From assembly GCA_017948555.1 (NCBI GenBank), contig JAFMYY010000004.1, positions 62,001 through 126,000 on the forward strand: 64,000 nucleotides of DNA. Reading direction: 5' to 3'. The first letter of the stretch is position 1, and each line of letters starts with the position of its first letter. Position numbers and translations under genes: made by a program. This document shows positions 46,508-56,087 of this stretch, piece by piece. This DNA comes from Cesiribacteraceae bacterium YIM B00369. Its GTDB lineage: Bacteria > Bacteroidota > Bacteroidia > Cytophagales > Cyclobacteriaceae. The notes below the pieces were generated by a model. That model searched no databases, was not told the origin of the DNA, and was given only the letters and a program-made list of their open reading frames with translations.

Positions 46508-47238
46508 GAGTTCAGTATTTTAAACAACTCAGTTTTACTCCGTACTACCTGGTAAGCCTCCGGCAGCTTTGGTTTTTTTATAATGAAAATGGGTATCCGG
46601 CAACTGATGGCTGCCGCTATCTTCTCCGGCAGCTTACCATTAAACCCGCTTTCCTTGGTCAGGATGGCCTGCGCACCCAACTTACGCAACAAAGCTGTTT
46701 CTTCCTCTTCATCCAGCGGATATCCAGCCAGTAAATTTTCAGCAGGGAAACCATGCAGCCGGGCAAATTCCCTGGATTCCTGCCTGTCGAGGATCCTGAA
46801 CCATGTCCTTTTGTTTTTCCAGAACTGCTCCAGCTTTGGAATGGATTGTACGCCTGACAGCACCAGAAGGGAAGATATATCCTTTACATGAAGCAAGTGA
46901 AGGGCCTCCGGATAGCCGGCCACATAAAAAACCAGCGGGTGGTTAACCCTCTCCGGGAATGCTCTTTCAAAACGGATCAGGCGGATTTCCGGAGCCAGAC
47001 TAGCTACTCCCCTGTGCAGCTCCTCAGCAAAAGGGTGGCTGGCATTTATAACTGAATTTATCTGATGGTGCCGGCAAAAAGCCTCAAAGCCTGCAGCATC
47101 CAAAGGGCCATACCGGTACCCTCCGCTTCCCTTAAAATTAATCCTTGACCTTGTGGAATAAATATAGGGCATACCGGCTGAATCCAGCCAGCCGGCTACT
47201 TCTTTTCCTTCGGTGGTGCCTCCGGAGAGCAAAATCAT
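46504..47238 (-). CDS. cobK: precorrin-6A / cobalt-precorrin-6A reductase
   Basis: This NADPH-dependent enzyme reduces the macrocycle of (cobalt-)precorrin-6A. The 244-residue protein has the glycine-rich opening LLSGGTTEGKEVAGWL and a DAAGFEAFCRHHQINSVINASHPFAEE region. The later ILTKESGFNGKLPEKI segment is also typical of CobK/CbiJ. It overlaps both neighbours by four bases, consistent with a tightly coupled operon. Confidence 0.93.
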   Translation of the reverse strand: MILLSGGTTEGKEVAGWLDSAGMPYIYSTRSRINFKGSGGYRYGPLDAAGFEAFCRHHQINSVINASHPFAEELHRGVASLAPEIRLIRFERAFPERVNHPLVFYVAGYPEALHLLHVKDISSLLVLSGVQSIPKLEQFWKNKRTWFRILDRQESREFARLHGFPAENLLAGYPLDEEEETALLRKLGAQAILTKESGFNGKLPEKIAAAISCRIPIFIIKKPKLPEAYQVVRSKTELFKILNS

Positions 47239-49088
47239 TCTGCTATTGCTTTTGGCTTATCTTTCTTCCTGAAAATATGGTACCAGTTATCTCCGTATAA
47301 CCAGGAGCGGTTTTTACGGGCACCAATAGCTTCCCCTACAATTATCAGTACGGTACGGGTTAATTTGTTTTCCTTAATGATCTCTGCCAAACCGCTTAAT
47401 TTTCCAGTCCATACCTGTTCGTCCTTCCAGCTTACACGGTAAAGCACTGCCACAGGGGTATCTTCAGGATAATACTGCAGCAGCTGCCCCTCTACTTTTT
47501 TCACTATTCCGGCACTGAGGAAAATACACATGGTGGCCCGCAGCTTAGCCATATCGGCTATTTTCTCATGCTCCGGCATAGGTGTATTTCCTTCGCCCCG
47601 GGTCAGGATAATGGTTTGGGCAACTTCGGGAACAGTAAATTCGGACTTCAGGTAAGCGGCAGCCGCCTGGAATGAGGAAATGCCGGGTACAATAAAGTAA
47701 TCGTACTGCTTTTCATCAAAAACCGACATCTGCTCCTGTATGGCCCCGTAAATGGATGGATCGCCGGAATGTAAGCGTACAATTAATTTCCCCTGTGCAT
47801 AAAAGTCATCGATAATCTCCATTTGCTCTTCCAGGGTCATGGGTGCTGAGTTCCGCACCAGGGCTCCCGCTTTGGCAAAATGAGTCAGTTCCTCCGGCAC
47901 CAGACTGCCGGCATATAAAATACAATCGGCCCCTTCCAGCAGCTCTTTCCCCTGTAGTGTAATCAGTTCAGGTGCCCCGGGGCCTGCTCCCACAATGGCT
48001 ATCTGCCCTTTCCGCTGATAAGCATTCATCAGGCTTATGGCATAGGTAAAAGCTTTTCCTGAAGGAACCACCATTTTAGTTTTCTCTACCAGCCAGCCGG
48101 AACTATTAGCATGAATAGCCGAGGAACTCTCTGATACTCCTTCCACACCTATTTTCTCCAACACCTTTGCTGATGGATTGGCTACGGCAACATATTTTAA
48201 TTCATCAGGACTATAAGTCACAAAATCCCATCCGTACTTATTGCTGACAGTGAGGTAGGCTTTTTCCTCAGCCTTTACATCTACAGAACAGAGTGCCGCA
48301 ATACTTTCGACAGCTATGTTTTCCTTTGCCAATTGGCTCAGCAGCATCTGTTCGAAAAGCTCCGGTTCTATATCCTTCCGGCAACCACTGCCCAATACGA
48401 GACATTTTGGGTAAAACGAAATACTAGCTGCAGTGCTTTCAAAAGTTTCATAACCCACATACAGGATCAGCCCGTAATCAGCCTCTTTTACATCGGCTAA
48501 AGAATAAAAGATATCTACAAAAGAAGGTTTTGTCTTTTCAAGCCATTCTGTTCCTGCATCTTTCACCTTCAGCACCAAAGCTGTTTTCTTATTATTGACG
48601 AAGAGAGAAATAGCCTCATTCATCCCGGGCTTTGCCGCAGCTTTCCAGTTGAATTTTTCCGCCAGCATGTCCAGAGACCAGATGTTCTGGAGGTCGCTGG
48701 ATGTGGAAACCACTGCCTGGCCCTGAAAAACATGCCCCAGCTTTTGAGCTATTTCATTTGCTCCGCCAATATGCCCGCTCAGCACGGCCTGGGCAAAAAG
48801 CCCCTGCTCATCGATATTAACCACTGCCGGATCGGTCGTTTTATCGAGCAGGTAAGGCGCAATACTCCGCACACAAATACCCAGTGCTCCAACAAATACC
48901 CAGGCATCGTAGGAGTGGAACTTCTTTTCCATGAGGTCTGCCACCCCATCAATTTTTACAATATCCTTGCCCTCAGATGCTCTTGTGGTAAAAATTTTGC
49001 CCCTGTAAAATTCCTTCTGAATGGTTTTACTTAGCCCTAAACCCCTTTCGGTAAAAGCTATGATAGCTACTTTCAGCGTTTCCTGCAT
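47235..49088 (-). CDS. cbiG-cobM: fusion of CbiG and precorrin-4 C11-methyltransferase
   Basis: Residues 1 to about 350 match CbiG, which opens the ring lactone of cobalt-precorrin-5A, with AFTERGLGLSKTIQ, WVFVGALGICVRSIAPYL and LSGHIGGANEIAQKLG. From about residue 360 an SAM-dependent methyltransferase of the CobM/CbiF type follows: IAIVGAGPGAPELIT, ILYAGSLVPEEL, HSGDPSIYGAIQEQM and PGISSFQAAAAYL. The two activities act in sequence around ring contraction (CobM/CbiF before CbiG), so fusion could channel the intermediate. The 617-residue length equals the sum of two normal enzymes. Confidence 0.93.
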   Translation of the reverse strand: MQETLKVAIIAFTERGLGLSKTIQKEFYRGKIFTTRASEGKDIVKIDGVADLMEKKFHSYDAWVFVGALGICVRSIAPYLLDKTTDPAVVNIDEQGLFAQAVLSGHIGGANEIAQKLGHVFQGQAVVSTSSDLQNIWSLDMLAEKFNWKAAAKPGMNEAISLFVNNKKTALVLKVKDAGTEWLEKTKPSFVDIFYSLADVKEADYGLILYVGYETFESTAASISFYPKCLVLGSGCRKDIEPELFEQMLLSQLAKENIAVESIAALCSVDVKAEEKAYLTVSNKYGWDFVTYSPDELKYVAVANPSAKVLEKIGVEGVSESSSAIHANSSGWLVEKTKMVVPSGKAFTYAISLMNAYQRKGQIAIVGAGPGAPELITLQGKELLEGADCILYAGSLVPEELTHFAKAGALVRNSAPMTLEEQMEIIDDFYAQGKLIVRLHSGDPSIYGAIQEQMSVFDEKQYDYFIVPGISSFQAAAAYLKSEFTVPEVAQTIILTRGEGNTPMPEHEKIADMAKLRATMCIFLSAGIVKKVEGQLLQYYPEDTPVAVLYRVSWKDEQVWTGKLSGLAEIIKENKLTRTVLIIVGEAIGARKNRSWLYGDNWYHIFRKKDKPKAIAE

Positions 49089-49089
49089 T

Positions 49090-50274
49090 TTATTTCACTT
49101 TTATCGCCTTCAGGACAGTAATCCTGTTGTGCGAATTTACTTTCAATGTTAAAGGCTCTTCCTGTTTCCAAAGTAACCTTTGGGAAGTGCCTGTAAAATC
49201 CTGTATGGAAGAGTCCTGTACTGCATTTATCAGTACCACTCCTCCGGTAAGCAGTCTGCTGTCTAAAATTTCCAGCAGTTCTGTAAGCCGGCCGCCATGC
49301 CCCCCTACAAACACTGCATCGGGAGGGGTAATATTTTCCAAATCTGTTTCAAAAAAGTCGCCCTGGTGCAAATGAATGCCCGGCACACCAAACCTCCGCT
49401 GATTTTCTGCTATTATTGCCTGGCACTCCTCCCGCTTTTCGAAAGCATGAATGGTTAAATGCGGAAACCGCAGCTTTGCCTCAATGCTCAGGGACCCCGT
49501 GCAATAGCCAATATCCCAGAGTACTTTTTTAGCGGCCAGATCTAGGGCATGCAGTGAGCACAGGCGGACAGGCATTTTTGTAATCATGTTGGGGCGCCCT
49601 TCCAGCCCTTTAAAGAGGTGGTCCGGAATGCCAAAGGGAATCGGACGCTGGCTTTCTTTCCGGAGGATCAGGCAGTTCAGGGGGTAAAATACCCGGCCCG
49701 AAGCCTCTTCCAGGGAAAGCTCAAGGATTTCCTCCTGCCCGCCTTCCAGATCTTCGCCCACTACCATTGAATAATTAGTATATCCATATTCCCGTAACCT
49801 CCGTGCTATAGCTGAAGGAGATTTTTCCTTGTCCGTTAACATGCCCATAAGGCCAGGCTGCCGGATAATTGCTTCATCAAATGCTTCCCAGCCCCGCCCG
49901 TGAACACTTACTGTATGTAGTCCGCTATAGTTGATGCCGGCTTTGTGGGCCAGCAGCTGGATAGAACTGAACCATGGGTAATTGTAAATAACCGCTTCCG
50001 GATACTTTGCCTTAAGGGTATTGGAAAATCCATAGAAAAGAGGATCACCGGTGGCAAAAATAAGGACAGGTTCCTCTGCTTCCTTATAGGCAGCAAATAC
50101 CTCTTCCATAGGGCTTTTGATGAAAATCCAGCGGTGGCCAATGGGCAGGAGGTGTTTTACCAGCTCATAATGGCGTTGCCCCCCGCTGAACAGCCTGTGC
50201 CGGTCAACAAGCGACTGCAGCTCAGGCCGCAAAAATGCTTCTTTATTTCCGATGCCAATAACGTGGAAATGCAT
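49090..50274 (-). CDS. cobL: precorrin-6Y C5,15-methyltransferase (CbiE-CbiT fusion)
   Basis: CobL methylates C5 and C15 and decarboxylates the C12 acetate. Residues 1-200 are CbiE-like (FHVIGIGNKEAFL, IFATGDPLFYGF, SVHGRGWEAFDEAI). Residues 210-394 are CbiT-like, with the SAM motif VLWDIGYCTGSLSIEA and FVGGHGGRLTELLE. The SAM motif has Tyr-Cys where Ala-Gly or similar is more common. The start is ATG at 50274, sharing a base with the bluB stop. Confidence 0.95.
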   Translation of the reverse strand: MHFHVIGIGNKEAFLRPELQSLVDRHRLFSGGQRHYELVKHLLPIGHRWIFIKSPMEEVFAAYKEAEEPVLIFATGDPLFYGFSNTLKAKYPEAVIYNYPWFSSIQLLAHKAGINYSGLHTVSVHGRGWEAFDEAIIRQPGLMGMLTDKEKSPSAIARRLREYGYTNYSMVVGEDLEGGQEEILELSLEEASGRVFYPLNCLILRKESQRPIPFGIPDHLFKGLEGRPNMITKMPVRLCSLHALDLAAKKVLWDIGYCTGSLSIEAKLRFPHLTIHAFEKREECQAIIAENQRRFGVPGIHLHQGDFFETDLENITPPDAVFVGGHGGRLTELLEILDSRLLTGGVVLINAVQDSSIQDFTGTSQRLLWKQEEPLTLKVNSHNRITVLKAIKVK

Positions 50275-50945
50275 CAGTCCTTTGTATATTTTTCATTGAT
50301 CACCACCTGCCCGCGGAGCTTTCGCTTATCCCATTTCCGCAGCTCCAGCTCCGGCTGGCTGTAAAACATATCGGTATAGCCAAAGCAGAGGTAACCAATA
50401 AGTTCATTTTCCTGTGGCGCCTGCAGGATTCTCTTTACTTCTTCAGGATCGAGAATACTAACCCAGCCCATACCTATATTAAGGGAGCGGGCCATGAGCC
50501 ACATATTCTGGATGGCGCAGGTAACACTGTAACGGCCCACTTCCGGCATAGAGGTTTGCCCTAATACAGGCTCTTTGGAGGGGGTATAAAAAACAGCTAT
50601 GTTGAGGGGCGCTTCGGTAATTCCTTCCAGCTTGAGGCGGATATATTCCTGCTGCTTATCATCATTAAAAAGCGCTGCAGCCTTTTCGTTTTCATGCTTA
50701 AAAGACTTTTTAATAGCTTCTTTGGTTTCCCTGTCTTTAATGATAACAAATTCCCAGGGTTGGGAAAAGCCCACAGAAGGAGCATGCAGGGCTGCAGAAA
50801 GGATTTTATCCAGCGCCTCATCAGGAACAGCTTCGCCGGTAAAGTGGTTTCCGCGCACATCCCTGCGGTGCAGGATAATTTCTTCCAGCACCTCCTGTTC
50901 TTCCGGGCTAAACAGCCTCTGATCATTTTCACCAGCCCTGTCCAT
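50274..50945 (-). CDS. bluB: 5,6-dimethylbenzimidazole synthase
   Basis: BluB cuts reduced FMN with oxygen to make the lower ligand of B12. The 223-residue nitroreductase-fold protein has the BluB patterns HRRDVRGNHF, HAPSVGFSQPWEFVII and NIGMGWVSILDPEEV. No extra FMN reductase is fused. It lies between cobJ-cobH and cobL in the operon. It needs oxygen, in contrast to the anaerobic-type ring genes around it. Confidence 0.92.
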   Translation of the reverse strand: MDRAGENDQRLFSPEEQEVLEEIILHRRDVRGNHFTGEAVPDEALDKILSAALHAPSVGFSQPWEFVIIKDRETKEAIKKSFKHENEKAAALFNDDKQQEYIRLKLEGITEAPLNIAVFYTPSKEPVLGQTSMPEVGRYSVTCAIQNMWLMARSLNIGMGWVSILDPEEVKRILQAPQENELIGYLCFGYTDMFYSQPELELRKWDKRKLRGQVVINEKYTKD

Positions 50946-50946
50946 A

Positions 50947-52320
50947 TTATTTCTGTTTCAGGTTAAGGTAGACATCCAGCTCATCCAAAGTAAAAGCTGC
51001 ATTTACAATTGCAGCGGCAAAATTACTCCCTCCCCGCTTATCTTCAATTAGCGCATAAGGAGTGTTAAGCATTTTAAGCCGCTCCTTCGATTCCACCACA
51101 TTTACAAAACCAACCGGTGCACCTATTATTCCCGCAGGCTTAATGGCCCCTTCCCGTACCGCATCCGCTATTTCGATTAATGCAGTGGGGGCATTGCCAA
51201 TCACAAACAGGGCTTCAGGGTATTTTTGTGCCGCCAGTTTTATACCTGCCTGGGAGCGTGTTAAATTTTCCTTCTCCGCCAGCGCCAGTGTTTCTTCCTC
51301 ATTCAAAAGGCAAACTACCTTATTACCCCAACGGGCAGTAAAGGCCTTACTGATGCCTGCCTGCACCATGGTTACATCAGTTACAATAGTGCCTCCTCCC
51401 TGCAGGTATTCCTTCCAGCCGGAAAGAGCCCCTTCAGATGTTTTCAGATAATCAAGATAAGCAAAATCCCCGGAAGTATGAATACAACGCACCGCTGCCC
51501 ACAGAAAATCTTTCGGATACTTCTCAACATCAATTCCGGCAAGAATCTCCCGGAAGCTTGCCTCCTGAATTTCATTACCCGTGTGGGGCTTTCTGTTAAG
51601 ATACCCCCTTGGGGTAATGAGGTGATTTTTATGGCGGAAGGTCTGGCTGTTGCCAATTACCACAAGGCTGAACATATCAACCTGCTCCACATCAAGATCT
51701 GCCAGTGTGGTGAGGGTAATTTTTTCTTCCGGGCGGCCTAATTGCTTACAAATAGCTACCGGTGTTTCGGGCTTCCGGTACTGCAGGAATATCGATTTTA
51801 GTTTATTCAGCTGCCAGTATCTTTTCCGGCTTTTAGGGTTGTAGATGGAGGTTACAAAATCACCCAGAGCAGCGCCTTCAATCCGCTGCTGAATGCTTTT
51901 CCAGGGCGTCATCAGGTCAGAGAGGGAAATGCAGCAAAAGTCATGGCCCAAAACCGCACCCAGTTTGCTGCCAGCAGCTACAAAAGCCGATATGCCCGGA
52001 ATAGTTTCCACCTCAATATCCGCAGCAGAGGCAGCTATTTTTTCATATACAATGGAAGCCATGGAATAAATTCCTGCATCGCCGGAACCGATTACCACTA
52101 CCTTTTTTCCACTCTTAGCTTTTTCAATTGCTATTTCAGCTCTTTTTTCCTCCTCGCTCAGTTCTTTGCCTATACATTCCGCATTGGCAGGAATAAGGTG
52201 CTCTATAAACTGAAAATAATAATGATAGCCGATAATAACTTCCGCATCTTCAACAGCCTGCCTGGCCATAGGAAGTAAATAATCCGCACTACCTGGCCCG
52301 AGGCCTACAACTCTTATCAT
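50947..52320 (-). CDS. cobJ-cobH: fusion of precorrin-3B C17-methyltransferase and precorrin-8X methylmutase
   Basis: Residues 1-240 are a CobJ/CbiH methyltransferase that methylates C17 and contracts the ring (VVGLGPGSADYLLPMAR, IGSGDAGIYSMAS, ITLTTLADLDVEQVDM). Residues 250-457 are a CobH/CbiC methylmutase that moves the C11 methyl to C12, with catalytic His281 in VRCIHTSGDFAYLD and later VIGNAPTALIEIAD and GAPVGFVNVVESKE. The steps are not consecutive in the pathway. It overlaps cobI by four bases. Confidence 0.94.
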   Translation of the reverse strand: MIRVVGLGPGSADYLLPMARQAVEDAEVIIGYHYYFQFIEHLIPANAECIGKELSEEEKRAEIAIEKAKSGKKVVVIGSGDAGIYSMASIVYEKIAASAADIEVETIPGISAFVAAGSKLGAVLGHDFCCISLSDLMTPWKSIQQRIEGAALGDFVTSIYNPKSRKRYWQLNKLKSIFLQYRKPETPVAICKQLGRPEEKITLTTLADLDVEQVDMFSLVVIGNSQTFRHKNHLITPRGYLNRKPHTGNEIQEASFREILAGIDVEKYPKDFLWAAVRCIHTSGDFAYLDYLKTSEGALSGWKEYLQGGGTIVTDVTMVQAGISKAFTARWGNKVVCLLNEEETLALAEKENLTRSQAGIKLAAQKYPEALFVIGNAPTALIEIADAVREGAIKPAGIIGAPVGFVNVVESKERLKMLNTPYALIEDKRGGSNFAAAIVNAAFTLDELDVYLNLKQK

Positions 52321-53015
52321 TTTTTAATAATTAATAGGGAAAAATAGGGTATTTCCCTGTTCTGAACCTGCTGTATATCAGATGAAATAAACTCATCCTT
52401 TGTGCCCAGCCGTTCGCAATAACAAAATTTCCAGTCCTTTTGGACCAAACCGCTGCTGAGGCTTTTCCAGCCGGAGCGGATTTTCATAAGAATAAGCGTA
52501 CTGAACTCCTCCAGCATTTGTTCGGCATTTTCAATGCTTGCCTCACGGGGCAGAATAGCTACTTTTTCGTTCTGCAGGCAAAGCGGAATTTTATGCTGTG
52601 CTGCTCCCAGGGAAAAGGAATTGATGCCCGGGACCAGCTCAAGGGGAATCCCCTCCTGCTGCATCATCTCCAGCATATAGGAAAAGGAGGCGTAAAAGCT
52701 CAGATCTCCTTCACACACTACCGATACCTTTTTTCCTCCGGCAAAAGCTTCTTTAATCTGCCGGAAAGTTTCCCTGTAAACTTCTTCCGCATGTGAGCGG
52801 TCATCGCTCATGCGGATAAAAAAACCCTGAAGCTTCTCCTGGTCCAGCTGATGATACCGGAGGATCGGCAACACAAAACTTTCCTTTCTGCCATCGCGGA
52901 AAAGGGAGCCCGGATAAAAGATGATATCAGATTCCTGCAGGATCCTCAATCCTTTCAGGGTAAGCAGCTCAGGATCGCCGGGGCCTAATGAAATACCGTA
53001 TACTTTCCCCACCAC
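52317..53015 (-). CDS. cobI: precorrin-2 C20-methyltransferase
   Basis: CobI/CbiL methylates C20 of precorrin-2 or cobalt-precorrin-2 using SAM. The 232-residue chain begins KVYGISLGPGDPELLTLKGL and has IIFYPGSLF, VCEGDLSFYASFSYML and LVPGINSFSLGAA, the standard blocks. It abuts the adenosyltransferase gene upstream and overlaps cobJ-cobH by four bases. Confidence 0.95.
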   Translation of the reverse strand: MVGKVYGISLGPGDPELLTLKGLRILQESDIIFYPGSLFRDGRKESFVLPILRYHQLDQEKLQGFFIRMSDDRSHAEEVYRETFRQIKEAFAGGKKVSVVCEGDLSFYASFSYMLEMMQQEGIPLELVPGINSFSLGAAQHKIPLCLQNEKVAILPREASIENAEQMLEEFSTLILMKIRSGWKSLSSGLVQKDWKFCYCERLGTKDEFISSDIQQVQNREIPYFSLLIIKK

Positions 53016-53606
53016 TTATTCTGCTGTTGGTTTCTTTTTCCGCTTGTATAAAAACAGCTGCCACTTTTCCTCTGCCACACCAGCCTTATCCATTTCGGCC
53101 CTGGCCATGGTAAAGAACAGGTCCGAAAGCCTGTTTACATATGCAATTATATAGTCTTCCACACATTCAGGATCTTCCTTCATCAGCGTCACCAGCCGCC
53201 GCTCCCCTCTCCTTATCTGGGTGCGGCACACATGGCAAAGGGCAGAAATTTCATTCCCTCCCGGAAGTAAAAAGTAATCGGAAGGAGAGCTTATTCCTGC
53301 TTCCATTTCATCCATCCACTGCTCGCAAAATTCTGCCCCATCCACAGGTTTAGGATTAGGGTTTTCTTTATTAGATCCGGATGGGCGGGCCAGGTGCGAC
53401 ATCATATCCATCAGGTCCTTCTGGATGCGGTGCAGATTCGGCTGCCACTCATGGGTTGCCCCCAGCTTTGTTCTCAGGAGGCCAATAGTAGAGTTAGCTT
53501 CATCCAGAGCTCCGTTGCATTCAATCCGGGCGGAGTCCTTATCCTCCCTTTTCCCGCCAAAAACACCGGTAGTTCCTTTATCGCCTTTGCGTGTGTATAT
53601 TTTCAT
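53016..53606 (-). CDS. PduO-type cob(I)alamin adenosyltransferase
   Basis: The enzyme transfers the adenosyl group from ATP to Co(I). The 196-residue protein starts with IYTRKGDKGTTGVFGGKRE, which binds ATP. It has IECNGALDEANSTIGLLR and the CHVCRTQIRRGERRL plus VNRLSDLFFTMAR helices that form the trimer interface and corrin site. It stands in for CobA/BtuR-type enzymes. A 93-base gap with repeats separates it from cobW. Confidence 0.93.
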   Translation of the reverse strand: MKIYTRKGDKGTTGVFGGKREDKDSARIECNGALDEANSTIGLLRTKLGATHEWQPNLHRIQKDLMDMMSHLARPSGSNKENPNPKPVDGAEFCEQWMDEMEAGISSPSDYFLLPGGNEISALCHVCRTQIRRGERRLVTLMKEDPECVEDYIIAYVNRLSDLFFTMARAEMDKAGVAEEKWQLFLYKRKKKPTAE

Positions 53607-53664
53607 TTTTTAATTAGAGTCAAGAGTCAAGAATCAGGAGCCAGGAAGTTGGGCGTTAAACTTC

Positions 53665-53716
53665 AAAACCAGGCATTAACAACCAGCCACTAACAACGAT
53701 CAACCAACAACTAACC
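53665..53716 (+). repeat. AC-rich low-complexity element at the end of cobW
   Basis: The plus strand reads in AAC/ACCA units (AACAACCAGCCACTAACAAC, then AACCAACAACTAACC). It covers the gap after cobW and the last codons of that gene, including its stop. It resembles the element before cobN (40991-41024) but lies in the opposite orientation. A short tandem (AGAGTCAAGAGTCAAG) lies nearby at about 53617-53632. Confidence 0.4.
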
Positions 53717-54776
53717 CCAGCTTCTCCTCTATGGCTTTGCTGATTTCGTCCAGGTGCAGGTGTTCGCCTATAATTACCAGGCGGGTGGCTTTAAGCTCTT
53801 CCGGCTTCCATTTGCGGTCGAAATAGGTTTCGAAGCGGCTGGCCACACCCTGTATTACCATGCGCATGGGTTTACCGGGAACGTTTATAAAGCCTTTAAT
53901 TCTGTAAATTTCATTTTCGCTTACCAGTTCTTCCAGTGCTTTTACCAGGGTTTGTGGAGTGTGTTCCCCTTTAACCTCAACCACAATGGAATTGATATCC
54001 TCATCGTGCTCATGGTCATGGTCGTGACCGTGCTCATGATCATGGTGGTGATGGTCCTCATGGTGGGAGTGGCGGTTATCCACATCGTCTTCTGCTTTCG
54101 CCTCTATTCCAAAAAGCACCTCTACAGGTAAGTTACCTTTTACGGCAGAAAGAATTTTTACATTCGGGCGGGTTCTTTTTCCGATAACACTTTTCACCTC
54201 CTCAAAGGTGTTTTCATCCACCAGGTCCTTCTTCGTCATTATCACAAGGTCGGCGCAGGAAAGCTGGTCTTCAAATAACTCTTCTATAGATGATTCATGG
54301 TCGAGGCTGTCATCTGCCAGTCGCTGTGCCTGTACCTTTTCACGGTCGCAAATCTCTCCCGTTGCCTGTCCCACACTGTCCACAACGGTAATTACAGCAT
54401 CCACAGTAATCTGTGGTTTAAGGTCGGGCCAGTTAAAAGCTTTTAACAGTGGTTTTGGCAGGGCTAAGCCTGAGGTTTCCACAATTATATGATCGATCTG
54501 GTCTTTGCGCTCCATCAGCTCCAGCATGGTTGGCAGAAACTCTTCCTGTACCGTGCAGCAAAGGCAACCGTTGCTCATTTCCACCACATTGCCTTCATCA
54601 CATCCGCAGTCACTTCCTTTCAGGATCTCTCCGTCAAGCCCCAGCTCCCCGAATTCATTCACAATAAAGGCAATCCGTTTGCCCCCTGCATTGCGGGCAA
54701 GGCTTTGAATAAGCGTGGTTTTACCGGAACCAAGGAAGCCGGTAACGATAGTGACAGGTATTTTCCGTTGAGCCAT
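53700..54776 (-). CDS. cobW: CobW-type GTPase metallochaperone
   Basis: The 358-residue G3E GTPase has the P-loop TGFLGSGKTTLIQ (residues 12-24), the metal-binding GCLCC motif (70-74), TKKDLVDEN for guanine recognition and a C-terminal CobW domain. Residues 235-260 form a loop with more than a dozen His plus many Asp residues, likely a metal store. It opens the long cob unit, so a role in delivering cobalt to CobN or in zinc homeostasis is plausible. The 265-base gap upstream is shared with divergent cobT and shows no B12 riboswitch. Confidence 0.9.
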   Translation of the reverse strand: MAQRKIPVTIVTGFLGSGKTTLIQSLARNAGGKRIAFIVNEFGELGLDGEILKGSDCGCDEGNVVEMSNGCLCCTVQEEFLPTMLELMERKDQIDHIIVETSGLALPKPLLKAFNWPDLKPQITVDAVITVVDSVGQATGEICDREKVQAQRLADDSLDHESSIEELFEDQLSCADLVIMTKKDLVDENTFEEVKSVIGKRTRPNVKILSAVKGNLPVEVLFGIEAKAEDDVDNRHSHHEDHHHHDHEHGHDHDHEHDEDINSIVVEVKGEHTPQTLVKALEELVSENEIYRIKGFINVPGKPMRMVIQGVASRFETYFDRKWKPEELKATRLVIIGEHLHLDEISKAIEEKLGLVVG

Positions 54777-54954
54777 TTCTAAAAAATAAGGATAAATTGT
54801 TAAACAGGTTTTGAGTTACAAGGATAACACATTAAGGGTAAATAATAAAGCAAATGCCGCCAATCGTTTAAATAAACCTGCCCGGACTTCTACAAAAGAG
54901 CCTTCCTGTTTTTGTATTCCTATTAGAAGCAGCTTCTTTTGGCCTTAAACATAA

Positions 54955-56086
<1,132 letters not shown>

Positions 56087-56087
56087 T

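Noticed and set aside
54876-54882. ACCTGCC sequence upstream of cobT that recalls the B12 box
   Set aside because: The preceding AGYCAGG part and the GCCACTG element are missing, and the flanks do not fold as a cobalamin riboswitch by eye.
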